Source of the DNA: Thermoanaerobacter ethanolicus JW 200
GTDB taxonomy: Bacteria > Bacillota > Thermoanaerobacteria > Thermoanaerobacterales > Thermoanaerobacteraceae
Length of the DNA stretch: 64,000 nucleotides
Assembly (NCBI RefSeq): GCF_003722315.1
Contig: NZ_CP033580.1
Coordinates: 1,611,001 to 1,675,000, forward strand
Reading direction: 5' to 3'
The notes beneath the pieces are model-generated. The model worked only from the letters and a program-made list of their open reading frames with translations. It made no database searches and was not told where the DNA came from. Positions 7,700 through 16,786 of this stretch are shown here, piece after piece. How positions within the stretch are numbered: the stretch's first letter is position 1; every line of letters begins with the position of its first letter. The position numbers and the translations under genes are program-made.

Positions 7700-8788
7700 A
7701 CACAACAAATAAAGACGTATCAACAACAATCTAATAAAATACAAATGCGTCATTAAGTAAACTTATAGTCAATTTCATAGACGTAGGGCAGGGAGACAGC
7801 ATATTCATTCAAGCACCTTCGGGCAAAACAATGCTGATAGACGCAGGAATACCCGAAATGGGAAGCAAAGTAGTGGACTACATAAAAAGCCGTGGAATTA
7901 ACAAAATAGACATAATTGTCGCAACTCACCCTCACAATGACCACATTGGAGAAATACCGGCAGTAATAAAAAACTTTCAAACAGGCAAATTTTATATGCC
8001 TAAAGTAACAACAATCACAAAAACATTTGAAAATGTCTTAAGAGCAGTAAAATCAAAAGGACTATCAATAAACGTCGCAAGAGCAGGGGTTGTACTGGAT
8101 TTAGGAAATGAAGTAAAAGCTGAAATACTGGCACCAAACAGCAGTCATTACGATAATTTAAACAATTACAGCGCGGTTATAAAAATAACTTATAGAAACA
8201 CTGCTTTTTGTTCACAGGAGATGCAGAAAAATAATCGGAACAGGAAATGCTTGATAAAGGATATAACCTAAAAGCAGATGTCTTAAAAGTAGGACACCAC
8301 GGAAACTCTTCAGCATCAACTTTGTCATTTTTAAAGGCGGTAAATCCCAAGTATGCAGTAATATCCTGTGGTAAAGGCAATGACTATGGCCATCCACATA
8401 AAGAGACAATGGAAAAGCTGAAATCGCTGGGAATAACGGTATACAGAACAGATGAATGCGGTACTGTGGTAGCAGTAAGCGATAGCAAGACAATTTCATT
8501 CAATGTTAAACCGGGAGATTACACAGCCGGCAGTAGTGGAAACAGCAGTACATCAAGTACACCTTTATCAAAGACTTTTCAAAGTCTACCATACGGCTAT
8601 TATGGAGAACCGAGTAAAGTGTATGTACACAGCAGCAGTAGGGGATTAATTAAGGGTAATATCAACAGCAAAGGAGAAAAGATATACCATATTCCTGGAG
8701 ATCCATGGTACAACAAAACAAAAGCGGAAGTATGGTTTAAAAAGAAGCAGAAGCACAAGCAGCAGGGTTTAGACCACCAAAAAGGTAA
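7700..8788 (+). pseudogene. ComEC-type secreted metallo-beta-lactamase, frameshifted
   Basis: The MBL domain is recognisable: LIVNFIDVGQGDSIFI, LIDAG, THPHNDHIGEIP (metal-binding HxHxDH), then FTGDAEK and VLKVGHHGNSSAST. A Gly/Ser linker and a C-terminal KIYHIPGDPWYNKTKAEVWF module follow. Lesions: stop codons in the N-terminal linker near 7727-7733, a missing T in the T-run near 8205 that shifts frame, an in-frame TAA at 8232, and another shift near 8740; the natural end in the right frame is the TAA at 8786-8788. The two pieces read 7831-8271 and 8247-8810 as separate open frames. It was probably a lipoprotein enzyme paired with DUF3006. Confidence 0.8.
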
Positions 8789-8888
8789 ATTAATATCTTT
8801 AGTTTTTTAACTCCCATATTTTTATAACATTGAAATTTTCTATACCATATGTACGGTATGGCAGCTTATTAAAGCTTAATTGCTTTGA

Positions 8889-9224
8889 TTATCTGTTTTT
8901 TATATCATCAGTGATGACGTTGCATTGTTTTTTATCTGCGTGTTGAACAATCACAATGCCTACTAAGATTACTAGTGTTCCAATAACTAATTGCATGGAT
9001 ATTTTTTCTGAGAGAAGAATCCATGCGAGCAAACTGGCTAGTACAGGTTTTATAAGAAATATCATGGACCCCACTCCTGCATCCATATACATAAGTCCCA
9101 TGAAGTAAGTGTAATAAGCTATACCTGTTACGAAAAATGTGAGATAAGCCATAGGCAATAATGCCTTATACGGCATGTAGAATATAGGATAATGCTTTAT
9201 TAAAAGTATTGGTAGTAAAAACAA
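8889..9224 (-). pseudogene. EamA/DMT-family transporter, C-terminal half
   Basis: 111 residues with three to four membrane helices and the typical second EamA repeat: AYYTYFMGLMYMDAGVGSMI, FLIKPVLASLLAWILLSEKI and QLVIGTLVILVGIVIV. Full-length members are near 290-300 residues, so the N-terminal half is missing; the break lies close to 9225, next to the repeat array. No start signal of its own was found. Substrate unknown. Confidence 0.7.
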
Positions 9225-9263
9225 TCATAATTTAAAATGATGAGTTTTTTGTATACTGCAACG

Positions 9264-9493
9264 AGCCTTTAATTTACTATATGGGTTGACATATGCATGA
9301 TGATAAAGGCTTTAAACATTGCATGATAAGTTTTTTTAAATTACCATATGGGTTAACATACCAGACTGTGTGATGGGAATATGCAAAATATTTTTTGTTT
9401 TTTGGACTACTATATGGGTTGACATACAACAGTAGGGATATAGAGAATTTTTGAGATGATTAAGTTTTTAGATTACTATATGGGTTGATACAG
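9264..9493. CRISPR. Decayed CRISPR-like array, four repeats and three spacers
   Basis: Four imperfect ~30-bp repeats share the core TACTATATGGGTTGACATA (C or A substitutions in some), preceded in three of them by GTTTTTT or GTTTTTA. Cores begin at 9276, 9343, 9409 and 9475, a period of 66-67 bp that leaves unrelated spacers of about 36, 36 and 37 nt. Repeat length, spacer length and the GTTTTTA...GGGTTGA pattern resemble clostridial type I-B repeats. A weaker GTTTTTTAAAGTACT at 9534 may be a fifth decayed unit. No cas gene occurs in the window. Confidence 0.55.
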
Positions 9494-9690
9494 ACAAACA
9501 GTGTAAAGAAAGTCTTTCATAGAGATATCCCCTGTTTTTTAAAGTACTTATTTTTTCAAATGCCATTTTAGTTTATTAGAGGAATGCTCGTATTTAGTTC
9601 TATTATTAAATGTGGTGTTAGTATATTATTGTAGACACTTTAACTCGAACAGGATAAAATAGAAATATAAAGAGAGGAAGTGTCTACAAA

Positions 9691-9966
9691 ATGCCAAGAG
9701 GACAAAGAAAATATAATGATGAATTCAAGAGTACTATAGTAGAGTTGTATAACCATGGTAAAAGTCTAGCAGAACTTTCAAGCGAATATGGCATTTCAAA
9801 ATCCACAATATCAGGTTGGTTAAAAAAAGCAAAACCAATAAATATAGACAACAAAGACACAACAATTACAGTAGCAGAATATCAGGCTATGTTAAAGAAG
9901 ATGGCAAGGCTTGAAGAGGAGAATGAAATATTAAAAAAAGCCATGGCCATATTCGCAAAGGAGTAA
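9691..9966 (+). CDS. IS3-family transposase orfA (HTH)
   Basis: Ninety-one residues: MPRGQRKYNDEFKSTIVELY, a helix-turn-helix YGISKSTISGWLKKAKP, then a coiled-coil tail MLKKMARLEEENEILKKAMA. It is the intact DNA-binding first ORF. The A7G run at 9933-9940 within the ILKKA codons is a typical -1 slippage site that would fuse it to orfB. With orfB broken, only orfA and a short fusion can be made. Confidence 0.85.
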   Translation: MPRGQRKYNDEFKSTIVELYNHGKSLAELSSEYGISKSTISGWLKKAKPINIDNKDTTITVAEYQAMLKKMARLEEENEILKKAMAIFAKE

Positions 9967-10262
9967 GCTCTATATTTGACTTTATTGAGGAAAATAAAAA
10001 ATATCATAATGTTAAATTAATGTGTGAGGTTTTAAAGGTTTCAAGGAGCTCCTATTATAAGTATCTTCATAAAACAGAAAGCAAGAGAAGTAGAGAAAAC
10101 AGGATGTATGAGGAAGAAATAATGAAGATATATGAAGGAAGCAAAAAGCGTTATGGAGCTCCCAAAATTCACAAAATGCTTGTAAATAAAGGATATAATA
10201 TAAGTCTCAAAAGAGTTCAAAGACTAATGAATAAGTTAGGTATAAAGTCTATAATTGTTTAG
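9933..10262 (+). pseudogene. IS3-family transposase orfB, N-terminal part
   Basis: In the -1 frame from the A7G run the reading is open as HGHIRKGVSSIFDFIEENKK, then LMCEVLKVSRSSYYKYL and KKRYGAPKIHKMLVNKGYNI (HTH_21 domain). The ATG at 10020 lies inside this. It stops at a TAG near 10260; a few missing bases then shift the continuation. The catalytic DDE domain is missing. Confidence 0.75.
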
Positions 10263-10494
10263 ACCTTACAGTTCGAGCAACAGAGTAGAAGAAAAAGAAA
10301 ACATTTTAAATAGGGATTTTTCTACCACTACGATTAATCAAAAGTTTGAAGTTTTAAAGACACTACATAGACTAACAAATTGTCTACTTCTTTATATACA
10401 ATTATTTCTTTGTTGTCGGAGTCTAAAAGCACTATATGGGTTTAAAAATCTTTTTAATACTTTTATAAACAGTCTATCAAAAGGAGTGTGGTAT

Positions 10495-10770
10495 ATGTCA
10501 AATCACAGCGGAAGCTATATGTTAAATGATGTTCTTAAGAAATTGGATGAACTTAACGTGTTTGAGTTTCTTGGCAGAGAAAAGACGGTTGATTTTTTAA
10601 AATGGGTTTGCAATTACACATATTTTACCTACGATACAAACGCTGGGGAAATTTTAGAAGAAATTGGAGCAAAACTTAAGTTCTGTTATTACTGTTGTGA
10701 AGGGAAAGATGATGTTGATGAAACAGGTTTATGTGGAGAGTGCAGAAGAGAAATGGGATACGAGAATTAA
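10495..10770 (+). CDS. Small protein with a CxxC zinc-ribbon-like C-terminus
   Basis: Ninety-one residues from the ATG at 10495, which follows AAAGGAGTGTGGTAT; the open frame upstream of it is IS3 debris. The N-terminal part is helical (YMLNDVLKKLDELNVFEFLG), and the C-terminus has CYYC and CGEC pairs spaced for one metal site. It resembles small accessory genes of phages and integrative elements, but I do not recognise the family. A good terminator follows at once, so it is a single-gene unit. Confidence 0.6.
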   Translation: MSNHSGSYMLNDVLKKLDELNVFEFLGREKTVDFLKWVCNYTYFTYDTNAGEILEEIGAKLKFCYYCCEGKDDVDETGLCGECRREMGYEN

Positions 10771-10780
10771 AAACAAAGGA

Positions 10781-10813
10781 AAACAGCGGGGCAAGTTGTA
10801 CTCCGCTGTTTTT
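10781..10813 (+). terminator. Rho-independent terminator
   Basis: AAACAGCGG (10781-10789) pairs with the CCGCTGTTT that begins at 10803 and is followed by a T-run. It is 11 nt after the stop of the small zinc-ribbon gene. Confidence 0.8.
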
Positions 10814-10837
10814 ACCGTTTAAAAATCCTGATAGAGT

Positions 10838-11032
10838 TTGCGGGGGATAGGTATAAAAAACGGGCACTATATCAATATACTGCCTAACGGGAAAATACTG
10901 AACGAACAGTGGTACAAAGACACCGAACTTCCCAGAAGAAGACGGTCCAGCAGATATCTGGTATTATACAACTACATACTGACCGCTTCCAATGCCTCGG
11001 AACTTACAGTTAGAATATCTAACTTTTATTAA
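10838..11032 (+). other. Short open frame, gene fragment of unknown origin
   Basis: The frame reads NGHYINILPNGKILNEQWYK followed by Arg-rich residues and no clear ending; the start has no ribosome site. It looks like the scar of a larger secreted or repeat protein with a changed frame near 10940. I do not recognise it and give it low weight. It overlaps the beginning of the permease remnant. Confidence 0.2.
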
Positions 11033-11440
11033 GAGTTATTTATGGTCATGTATTATTGTGATTAACTCTTTAGGGCTTATTAGTATTTTAATTATGTTCT
11101 TAGCGGGAGCATTGGAGTTTATAGGTTTTTTTTTGAATTTGCATTATTTTATAATGCCTTTGATAATTATATACATATTAATCCTAATTGCTATGATGAT
11201 CGGAAACTACCAAATCAACTCCACTGTTTTCTCAAAAGTTCATCCAAAATTTAGAACACCTTCTCTGGCTATATATTTTATAGGAATTGCAACTATGTTA
11301 GTAGCAGGATTTTTACCAATTAACATAATTGCAGAACTTGTAAATATAGGAACTATGTTGGCTTTCATACTCACTTCTATCGGTGTAATAGTATTGAGAT
11401 ATAAACAACCAGATTTAGCGATGCTCTGGAAGAAAATACA
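10992..11440 (+). pseudogene. APC cationic amino-acid permease, C-terminal remnant
   Basis: After two poorly conserved membrane helices the reading contains FSKVHPKFRTPSLAIYFIGI, VAGFLPINIIAELVNIGTML and LTSIGVIVLRYKQPDL. This is the conserved late region of YfnA/CAT-type amino-acid permeases. The first seven or so helices and the last ones are missing. The complementary N-terminal half of such a permease lies on the other strand at 39900-40310. Confidence 0.65.
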
Positions 11441-11449
11441 GCACTGTGG

Positions 11450-11504
11450 TATAATATTACTAACTCTAAAGTTAGTAACTTTAGAGTTAGTAACTTTTAA
11501 GTTA
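11450..11504 (+). promoter_or_regulatory. -10 box and tandem palindromic operator of the ATPase gene
   Basis: TATAAT at 11450-11455 is followed by three 15-bp near-copies: TAACTCTAAAGTTAG (11461), TAACTTTAGAGTTAG (11476) and TAACTTTTAAGTTA (11491). The first two form a perfect 14-bp inverted repeat with a 1-nt centre. The position, at the start of the transcript and 15 nt before the ATPase start codon, is typical of a repressor operator. Confidence 0.6.
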
Positions 11505-11518
11505 ATGAGGTGAATTTA

Positions 11519-12904
11519 ATGTTCATTGGTAGAGAGTATGAACTTGAAACATTAAACAAACTTTATAATGAAGACAAATTTCATTTTATAGTAATGTATT
11601 GGAGAAGACGTGTGGGAAAGACTACATTATTGACCGAATTTTGCAAAGATAAACCGTCAATATTTTTTGTTGCCGAAGAATACAATGATAAAATTGCTCT
11701 TGAGTCTTTTTCAGATAAAATACTATCATATTTTGGACTGGGTGGATTAGTAAGTAGGTTTGAATCATGGGAAAAAGCGTTTCTCTTTTTAGCACAGCAG
11801 GCGAAAGATAAACGATTAGTTGTTGTAATTGATGAATTCCCATATATAGTCAATTCAAACAAAAGTATTCCATCACTTTTACAAAATTTAATAGATCATC
11901 ATTTAAAAGACACTAAACTTTTTTTGATTATCTGTGGTTCTTCTGTAAGTTTTATTGAAAAAGAGATTTTAAGTTATAAAAGCCCTTTATATGGGAGAAG
12001 AACTGCTCAGTTAATAGTGGAACCTTTCAATTTTTTTGAAAGCAGAAAGTTTTTTCCTAACTATGATTTTGAAAACCAAGTTATAGCCTATGGAGTTTTA
12101 GGAGGGATTCCTCAATATTTAAATAACTTTGACAGTACAAAAGACGTATACGAAAATATTAAAACAAAGATACTGGACAAAGCATCTTATCTTTACGAAG
12201 AGCCTAAATTACTATTAAGACAGGAGGTAAGAGAACCTTCATTATATAACTCAATAATAGAAGCAATAGCAAGTGGAAGCAGTAAATTAAACGAAATATC
12301 TACAAAGGTAGGAGTTGATACTGATAAATGCTCGAAGTATATTTCTACGCTAATAGACTTAAAAATTCTTGAAAAAATTACTCCTGTTGAATTGAAAGAT
12401 AAAAGCAGAAAAAGTATTTATAAAATTAAAGATAATTTTTTCAGGTTCTGGTATAGATTTGTCTTCACTAACAAAGCTTTAATTGAGCAAGGTTTGATTG
12501 ACGAAGTTCTGGAAAACAAGATTAAACCCTTCATAAATGAGTTTATAGGGGAAGTTTATGAGGAAATATGCATGGACTATCTTAAGATTTTAAACAAAAA
12601 GAAGAAATTACCTTTCATTTTCGAAAAGATAGGTAAGTGGTGGGGAAATAATCCTTATAAAAGGCGTGAAGAAGAAATTGACATAGTGGCCCTTGACAAA
12701 AATAACATAATATTTGGGGAATGCAAATGGCAAAACAAGAAAGTGGATATAAGTGTTTTGAACAGTTTGATAGAAAAAAGTGCTTTGTTTAATTATCAAA
12801 ATAAGTATTATATATTATTTTCAAAAAGCGGTTTTACAGATGATGTGATAAATTTTGCAAAGAACAATAGCAATGTTTTTTTGATTGAAAAATTTGATAA
12901 GTGA
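11519..12904 (+). CDS. Archaeal-type AAA ATPase with DUF234 nuclease-like C-terminus
   Basis: 461 residues from the ATG at 11519, placed 7 nt after GAGGTG. The N-terminal ATPase_2 domain has MFIGREYELETLNKLY, a P-loop written WRRRVGKTTLL where the family has GRRRVGKT, and Walker B LVVVIDEFPYI. A winged-helix region follows. The C-terminal DUF234 domain has a PD-(D/E)xK-like EEIDIVALDK ... GECKW. Such proteins are poorly characterised and often sit in mobile or toxin-like contexts. The Gly-to-Trp change at the first P-loop position may reduce ATP binding. The gene stands alone behind an operator array. Confidence 0.8.
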   Translation: MFIGREYELETLNKLYNEDKFHFIVMYWRRRVGKTTLLTEFCKDKPSIFFVAEEYNDKIALESFSDKILSYFGLGGLVSRFESWEKAFLFLAQQAKDKRLVVVIDEFPYIVNSNKSIPSLLQNLIDHHLKDTKLFLIICGSSVSFIEKEILSYKSPLYGRRTAQLIVEPFNFFESRKFFPNYDFENQVIAYGVLGGIPQYLNNFDSTKDVYENIKTKILDKASYLYEEPKLLLRQEVREPSLYNSIIEAIASGSSKLNEISTKVGVDTDKCSKYISTLIDLKILEKITPVELKDKSRKSIYKIKDNFFRFWYRFVFTNKALIEQGLIDEVLENKIKPFINEFIGEVYEEICMDYLKILNKKKKLPFIFEKIGKWWGNNPYKRREEEIDIVALDKNNIIFGECKWQNKKVDISVLNSLIEKSALFNYQNKYYILFSKSGFTDDVINFAKNNSNVFLIEKFDK

Positions 12905-12999
12905 AAGCTATTGCTTAATGTACCTTAAAACGGTTGATACTGTACACAAAAAAATTTAAAATGTAATTAAAAAGAGTCAAAAGAGGCAGGGAGCTAATA

Positions 13000-14163
13000 A
13001 TGAGAAAAATAGTAAACAGAAAAGACAAGATTATAATTAACTATTCTCAATCCAAGGGCGGAAAACAGCGCAGTTTTAATCTGGTTTTTCCTTACATAAA
13101 TGATACCGAAATTGATGTTGTATTAGTTGCTGAAGAGAGCGATTCAGGAGAATGGAATCCTCTGAAGGCATTCATCGATAAAGAAGAGACAACAGCCGAT
13201 GAAGAAGAAGCAGCAAAAGATCTTGCGGATTTAACATGGCACATATATTCGAGAAAAGAACGAAAAAAACTGCTGCCTCCCGTTGTAAACTTATGGGAAG
13301 AAGGGAATTTAATAATAGCAGCCTGCTTAAGTGAAAAATACGGAGAAAAGTTCTTTACAGCAAAGCAGCAGGAGAATTTAGAAAAAGAGGTACTAAATTC
13401 GGACAGGTTAATATGCTGGTGGCCAGATCCAGTAATATGGGAAAGTGCAAAAAAGCTTAAAGAGTCCTTTAATTTATTACCTTTTAATGAAATAGCTGTA
13501 CCTTTCTACACATTTAAAGAGTATTTTAAGCGCCCAGACATACAAGCAGAAATGCAGAAATACTGGGATGAACTAGAAGAAATATCAGAGAGTCCACAGG
13601 AATTTGCTGTAATTGGAAAAAATATAAAAGTAGATGAATACGCAAAGTATTTGCGCGGTTTAAAAACGACACTGCTTTTTTTAAAGAAGAATAACATTCC
13701 CTTTAAATTAACACTTGGCAATGTTGATCAGGCAGAAGAATTTTTTAAGAAAGAAAATCTTGATCCTTTTCAGCTGGATTCATGGATAATTGCTGCTCCA
13801 ATATTTGAGCCTATGTCTGATTTCTTAATAGAAGAACAAATATTAACCGGCCCAAGCAGTGTAATTACCGGGAAAGAAGAAATAAAAGCGTGTTTATCTT
13901 TTTTAAGTCACTTCCCATACACTGCACCTGTTCCAGATGCAATTGGAGCAGTTGTCTATGCAGGAGATAAGCATATTTCAAGCACAGTTTTTTGGTTTAA
14001 TCCAGCAACAACCATAGAAATTGTGAACAAAACAATGGAGGAAGCTTTGGAAGAGTTAAATAAACGTGGTGCAGAAAAAATCATAATGATAGAAGAAATG
14101 GTTCCTTTTGAGACTTCATGGGAAGGCGAGGGACTTCTACTACAGATACCTGAGGGGTGGTAA
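13000..14163 (+). CDS. Hypothetical protein, 387 residues
   Basis: Starts at ATG after GGGAGC. It is an acidic soluble protein with no signal peptide or membrane segment. The N-terminal 70 residues look like a small beta domain (KIIINYSQSKGGKQRSFNLV, then FPYINDTEIDVVLVAEE). Later segments include LICWWPDPVIWESAKKLKES and SWIIAAPIFEPMSDFLIEEQ. I do not recognise the family. It precedes a broken PspC gene and the glycosyltransferase operon, all in one direction, which may hint at an envelope-related role, but that is weak. Confidence 0.6.
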   Translation: MRKIVNRKDKIIINYSQSKGGKQRSFNLVFPYINDTEIDVVLVAEESDSGEWNPLKAFIDKEETTADEEEAAKDLADLTWHIYSRKERKKLLPPVVNLWEEGNLIIAACLSEKYGEKFFTAKQQENLEKEVLNSDRLICWWPDPVIWESAKKLKESFNLLPFNEIAVPFYTFKEYFKRPDIQAEMQKYWDELEEISESPQEFAVIGKNIKVDEYAKYLRGLKTTLLFLKKNNIPFKLTLGNVDQAEEFFKKENLDPFQLDSWIIAAPIFEPMSDFLIEEQILTGPSSVITGKEEIKACLSFLSHFPYTAPVPDAIGAVVYAGDKHISSTVFWFNPATTIEIVNKTMEEALEELNKRGAEKIIMIEEMVPFETSWEGEGLLLQIPEGW

Positions 14164-14220
14164 ATAAGAACTGATGAAGCGGATTTCAAAAAAGTAAAGA
14201 AGGAGAAAAAATTATACTGA

Positions 14221-14387
14221 ATGAAAAAAGGGAAAATGTTTGGTGGGGTATGTGGAGGTATAGGAAAATATAGCCCACATTGGTAAGATTAATTTGGGCA
14301 TTCGCAACACTTTTTTGGGGAACAGGACTTATAGTACATCTAGTTGCATGGTGGATAAGCCCTGAAGAACCCCAGAACACAGAATAA
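14221..14387 (+). pseudogene. PspC-domain protein, frameshifted
   Basis: The reading MKKGKMFGGVCGGIGKY from 14221 runs into a stop. In the next frame it continues LVRLIWAFATLFWGTGLIVH, then LVAWWISPEEPQNTE to a TAA at 14385-14387. Together these are a whole PspC domain (GVCGGIA...RLIW...GTGLIVYLVAW), broken by loss of one base near 14275 and a few codons. The 14388-14705 stretch after it holds nothing recognisable except an inverted 14-bp core of the dispersed repeat near 14570. Confidence 0.75.
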
Positions 14388-14705
14388 ATGATGAAATACA
14401 AAAAAAGAAGATAAATTAGATGGAATTTTAGAACAATTCCTCATTCCTCCAGTTAGATCTCTGCCTTGCTTCTATTCTTATTTTAACTAGAAGATGGGGA
14501 GTCTTTTAACCTCTTTTTTAGACAAATAAGACTTGACTTATTCTAAATGAAGCATATGTTCGAAAAAATACCCATTCAAACTCTTGACGAAAATCCTTAT
14601 TTGTAAGCAAAGAATAATTATTATCTATTTGTGGGAGTTATTGATTTCTGAAAAACGATATGCTATACTCAAACCGACGGTGTTGGAAAGAAAGAAGAAG
14701 AGTTT

Positions 14706-15362
14706 ATGGGGAATAATAATTTTGAAAGTAGAACAAAAGGCAATTTTAAAGGTTTGATAGGCTTTTTTAAAAGCATAGGACTGATAATTTTCACTTTAGG
14801 TGTATGGTCGTGGATTATAGGAGCTTTTATCTGGATTTTAGGTGCATTCGGCTGGTTTTTGATTGCATATGTCTGGAGAAAAAATCTTTTTATACCGCAG
14901 GCTGTGTATTCTACAGCATTTGCTTTTGTTTTGTCTCTTGGGTGGGCTGTTATTATTTGGACAATTATGTTTGTATGGGCACAATATCATTATTACAGGC
15001 ATTACAGGAAAAACAAAAGAAAATTAAAAATGCCGGTTTTTGAAGCGCCGATATTAGCATGGAAAGAACTTTCTTTAGAATCTACAGATATAGAAAAGAT
15101 CATTGAAGAAAAGTGCATACATCGGGAGACCAATGAAAGCCTGTTTAGAAGTTTTGCTTCTGTAAAAGGAAAGGATTATTTAACCTCCTTTCCTCCGTTG
15201 ATTATGAAAAAGAATTTTTGCACTCCAAGTGGAGATGTTGTTATTTCTGAAGGTGAAGAAATTACACCAGAAGTTATAAAAAGAATAGCAGAGGAAGGCC
15301 TGTACTGGGACTTTATTCATGAAATTTCTGAATACATACCTAAAGAGGAGGAAAGCAAATGA
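14706..15362 (+). CDS. Membrane accessory protein of the glycosyltransferase operon
   Basis: 218 residues. Three hydrophobic segments occupy roughly residues 20-105 (IGLIIFTLGVWSWIIGAFIW; FGWFLIAYVW; AVIIWTIMFVWAQY), followed by a basic stretch and a soluble C-terminal domain ending SEYIPKEEESK. Its stop overlaps the glycosyltransferase start by four bases (ATGA). Position and topology recall PgaD, the small partner of the PgaC poly-N-acetylglucosamine synthase, but it is longer and I see no direct similarity, so the comparison is functional inference only. Confidence 0.65.
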   Translation: MGNNNFESRTKGNFKGLIGFFKSIGLIIFTLGVWSWIIGAFIWILGAFGWFLIAYVWRKNLFIPQAVYSTAFAFVLSLGWAVIIWTIMFVWAQYHYYRHYRKNKRKLKMPVFEAPILAWKELSLESTDIEKIIEEKCIHRETNESLFRSFASVKGKDYLTSFPPLIMKKNFCTPSGDVVISEGEEITPEVIKRIAEEGLYWDFIHEISEYIPKEEESK

Positions 15363-16618
15363 CAGTATGGAAAGTCATAGGATGGTATGTATTTACTTAT
15401 CCTCTTGCAATGAGCATAATCTGGACATCTGCAGGGATATATTTCTGGTGGAGGAGTGAGAAAAGTTATTCAAGAAAACCCAGTCAATGGCCGGAAAATT
15501 GGCCGTCAGTCACTGTTCTTGTGCCCTGCCATAATGAAGAGGTAAGTATTGCAGCAACATGCACGGCTTTACAATTTTTAAACTACCCGGATTACAGAGT
15601 AGTATTTATAGATGATGCATCCAGCGATAACACAGCGAATATTATTAGAAGATTTGTTGACTTAAATCCCAATTTTCATCTCCTGCGACTTTCTGAAAAT
15701 CAGGGAAAGGCCAGTGCTTTAAATATTGCCCTGTCGGTTGCGGTAACAACATCTATTACCGTGGTAATAGATGCTGATACAATTCTTTTACCAGATACAC
15801 TGAAGTACCTGGTTTATCCCTTTTTAAAACAGCCAAGACTGGGAACAGTCACTGGCAATCCTATATCTGTCAACAGGAAAAATCTTATTGAAAAGCTGCA
15901 GGCAGCTGAATTTTCCTCTATTATTGGACTTATAAAAAGATCTCAGAGAGTGCTGGGAAGGGTGTTAACTGTATCAGGATGTGTTGTAGCATTTCGAACA
16001 GAAGTTTTGAAGGAAGTTGGCGGTTTTTCACCATATACTGCGACTGAAGATATTGATATAACCTGGAAGATTCAAAAGAACTTTTACGAAGTTTGGCTTG
16101 TGCCTCAAGCAGTGGCATTAATACAGTCTCCAACGACACTGAGGGAATACTGGAAACAGCGCAAGCGTTGGGCACTTGGAGGCTGGCATTTATTGCGAAC
16201 TCATAAAGATATTTTTAAAAGCTGGCACTGGCGCTATCTTTATCCTGTCTATTTTGACTTTGTACTGGGATACTTATGGGCATTTTGTTTTGTCTTTGGC
16301 ACACTTTTGTGGGCTATAAGCAGTATATTTTTCCATTATCCTCTGGGAATTAGTCCAATTCCAGCCTGGTATGGGGCACTTCTTTCCGTTGCAGGGGTGG
16401 TGCAGATGTCAGTTGCTGCCTTTTTGAATTATGACTACGACAGAAACTTATGGAAAACACTTTTCTGGGTTCCCTGGTATTTTGTGTTTCTCTTTGCATT
16501 TGGTGCCCTTACTGTAGTGTGGACGGCTCCAAAAGGACTTTTTGGAAGTTTAGCTGGGGCTGGCAAGTGGAAGAGTCCAAAAAGACTTAAAATGGAGAAA
16601 CCGGATATTCGAGGATGA
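15359..16618 (+). CDS. Family 2 processive glycosyltransferase (PgaC/IcaA-like)
   Basis: 419 residues: an N-terminal membrane helix, a GT-A catalytic domain and three or more C-terminal helices. Motifs: TVLVPCHNEEVSIAATC, VVFIDDASSDNT, VVIDADTILLPD (DxD), ATEDIDITWKIQ (catalytic ED) and QRKRWALGGW (QxxRW). This set defines processive beta-glycan synthases that polymerise and export an exopolysaccharide through the membrane. The best match in layout is the poly-beta-1,6-GlcNAc synthase group. No deacetylase or export gene is adjacent. Two c-di-GMP-type signalling genes follow, which suits a c-di-GMP-controlled biofilm polymer. Confidence 0.8.
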   Translation: MTVWKVIGWYVFTYPLAMSIIWTSAGIYFWWRSEKSYSRKPSQWPENWPSVTVLVPCHNEEVSIAATCTALQFLNYPDYRVVFIDDASSDNTANIIRRFVDLNPNFHLLRLSENQGKASALNIALSVAVTTSITVVIDADTILLPDTLKYLVYPFLKQPRLGTVTGNPISVNRKNLIEKLQAAEFSSIIGLIKRSQRVLGRVLTVSGCVVAFRTEVLKEVGGFSPYTATEDIDITWKIQKNFYEVWLVPQAVALIQSPTTLREYWKQRKRWALGGWHLLRTHKDIFKSWHWRYLYPVYFDFVLGYLWAFCFVFGTLLWAISSIFFHYPLGISPIPAWYGALLSVAGVVQMSVAAFLNYDYDRNLWKTLFWVPWYFVFLFAFGALTVVWTAPKGLFGSLAGAGKWKSPKRLKMEKPDIRG

Positions 16619-16786
16619 AAGTGGGACATATAAAAAGGTGGCAGACTTTTTAACCGGGAGAAAATAAACACTATGACAGGAAAATTTTATTGCACTTTTC
16701 AAGTGATAAGAGTACAATAGTACTTTGGAAAATAAAAATCATAAATAATTTTTCAAAGGTACTTGCAAAAAGGTTGGAGGTACCAG

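Larger units (their letters stand above)
9630..10380 (+). mobile_element. IS3-family element, truncated second copy
   Basis: The left end TGTAGACACTTTAACTCGAAC begins at about 9630 and is preceded by the same ~14 bases as the remnant at 3369, so the true end may lie a little further out. It contains orfA, then an orfB that breaks off. After 10262 the orfB reading continues in another frame (FRPYSSSNRVEEKENILNRD), and matching is lost before about 10380. The DDE catalytic domain is absent. Confidence 0.75.

Noticed and set aside
9264-9493. Plasmid iterons or an origin of replication
   Set aside because: There is no rep gene nearby and the 66-bp period with unrelated 36-nt gaps fits CRISPR better than iterons.
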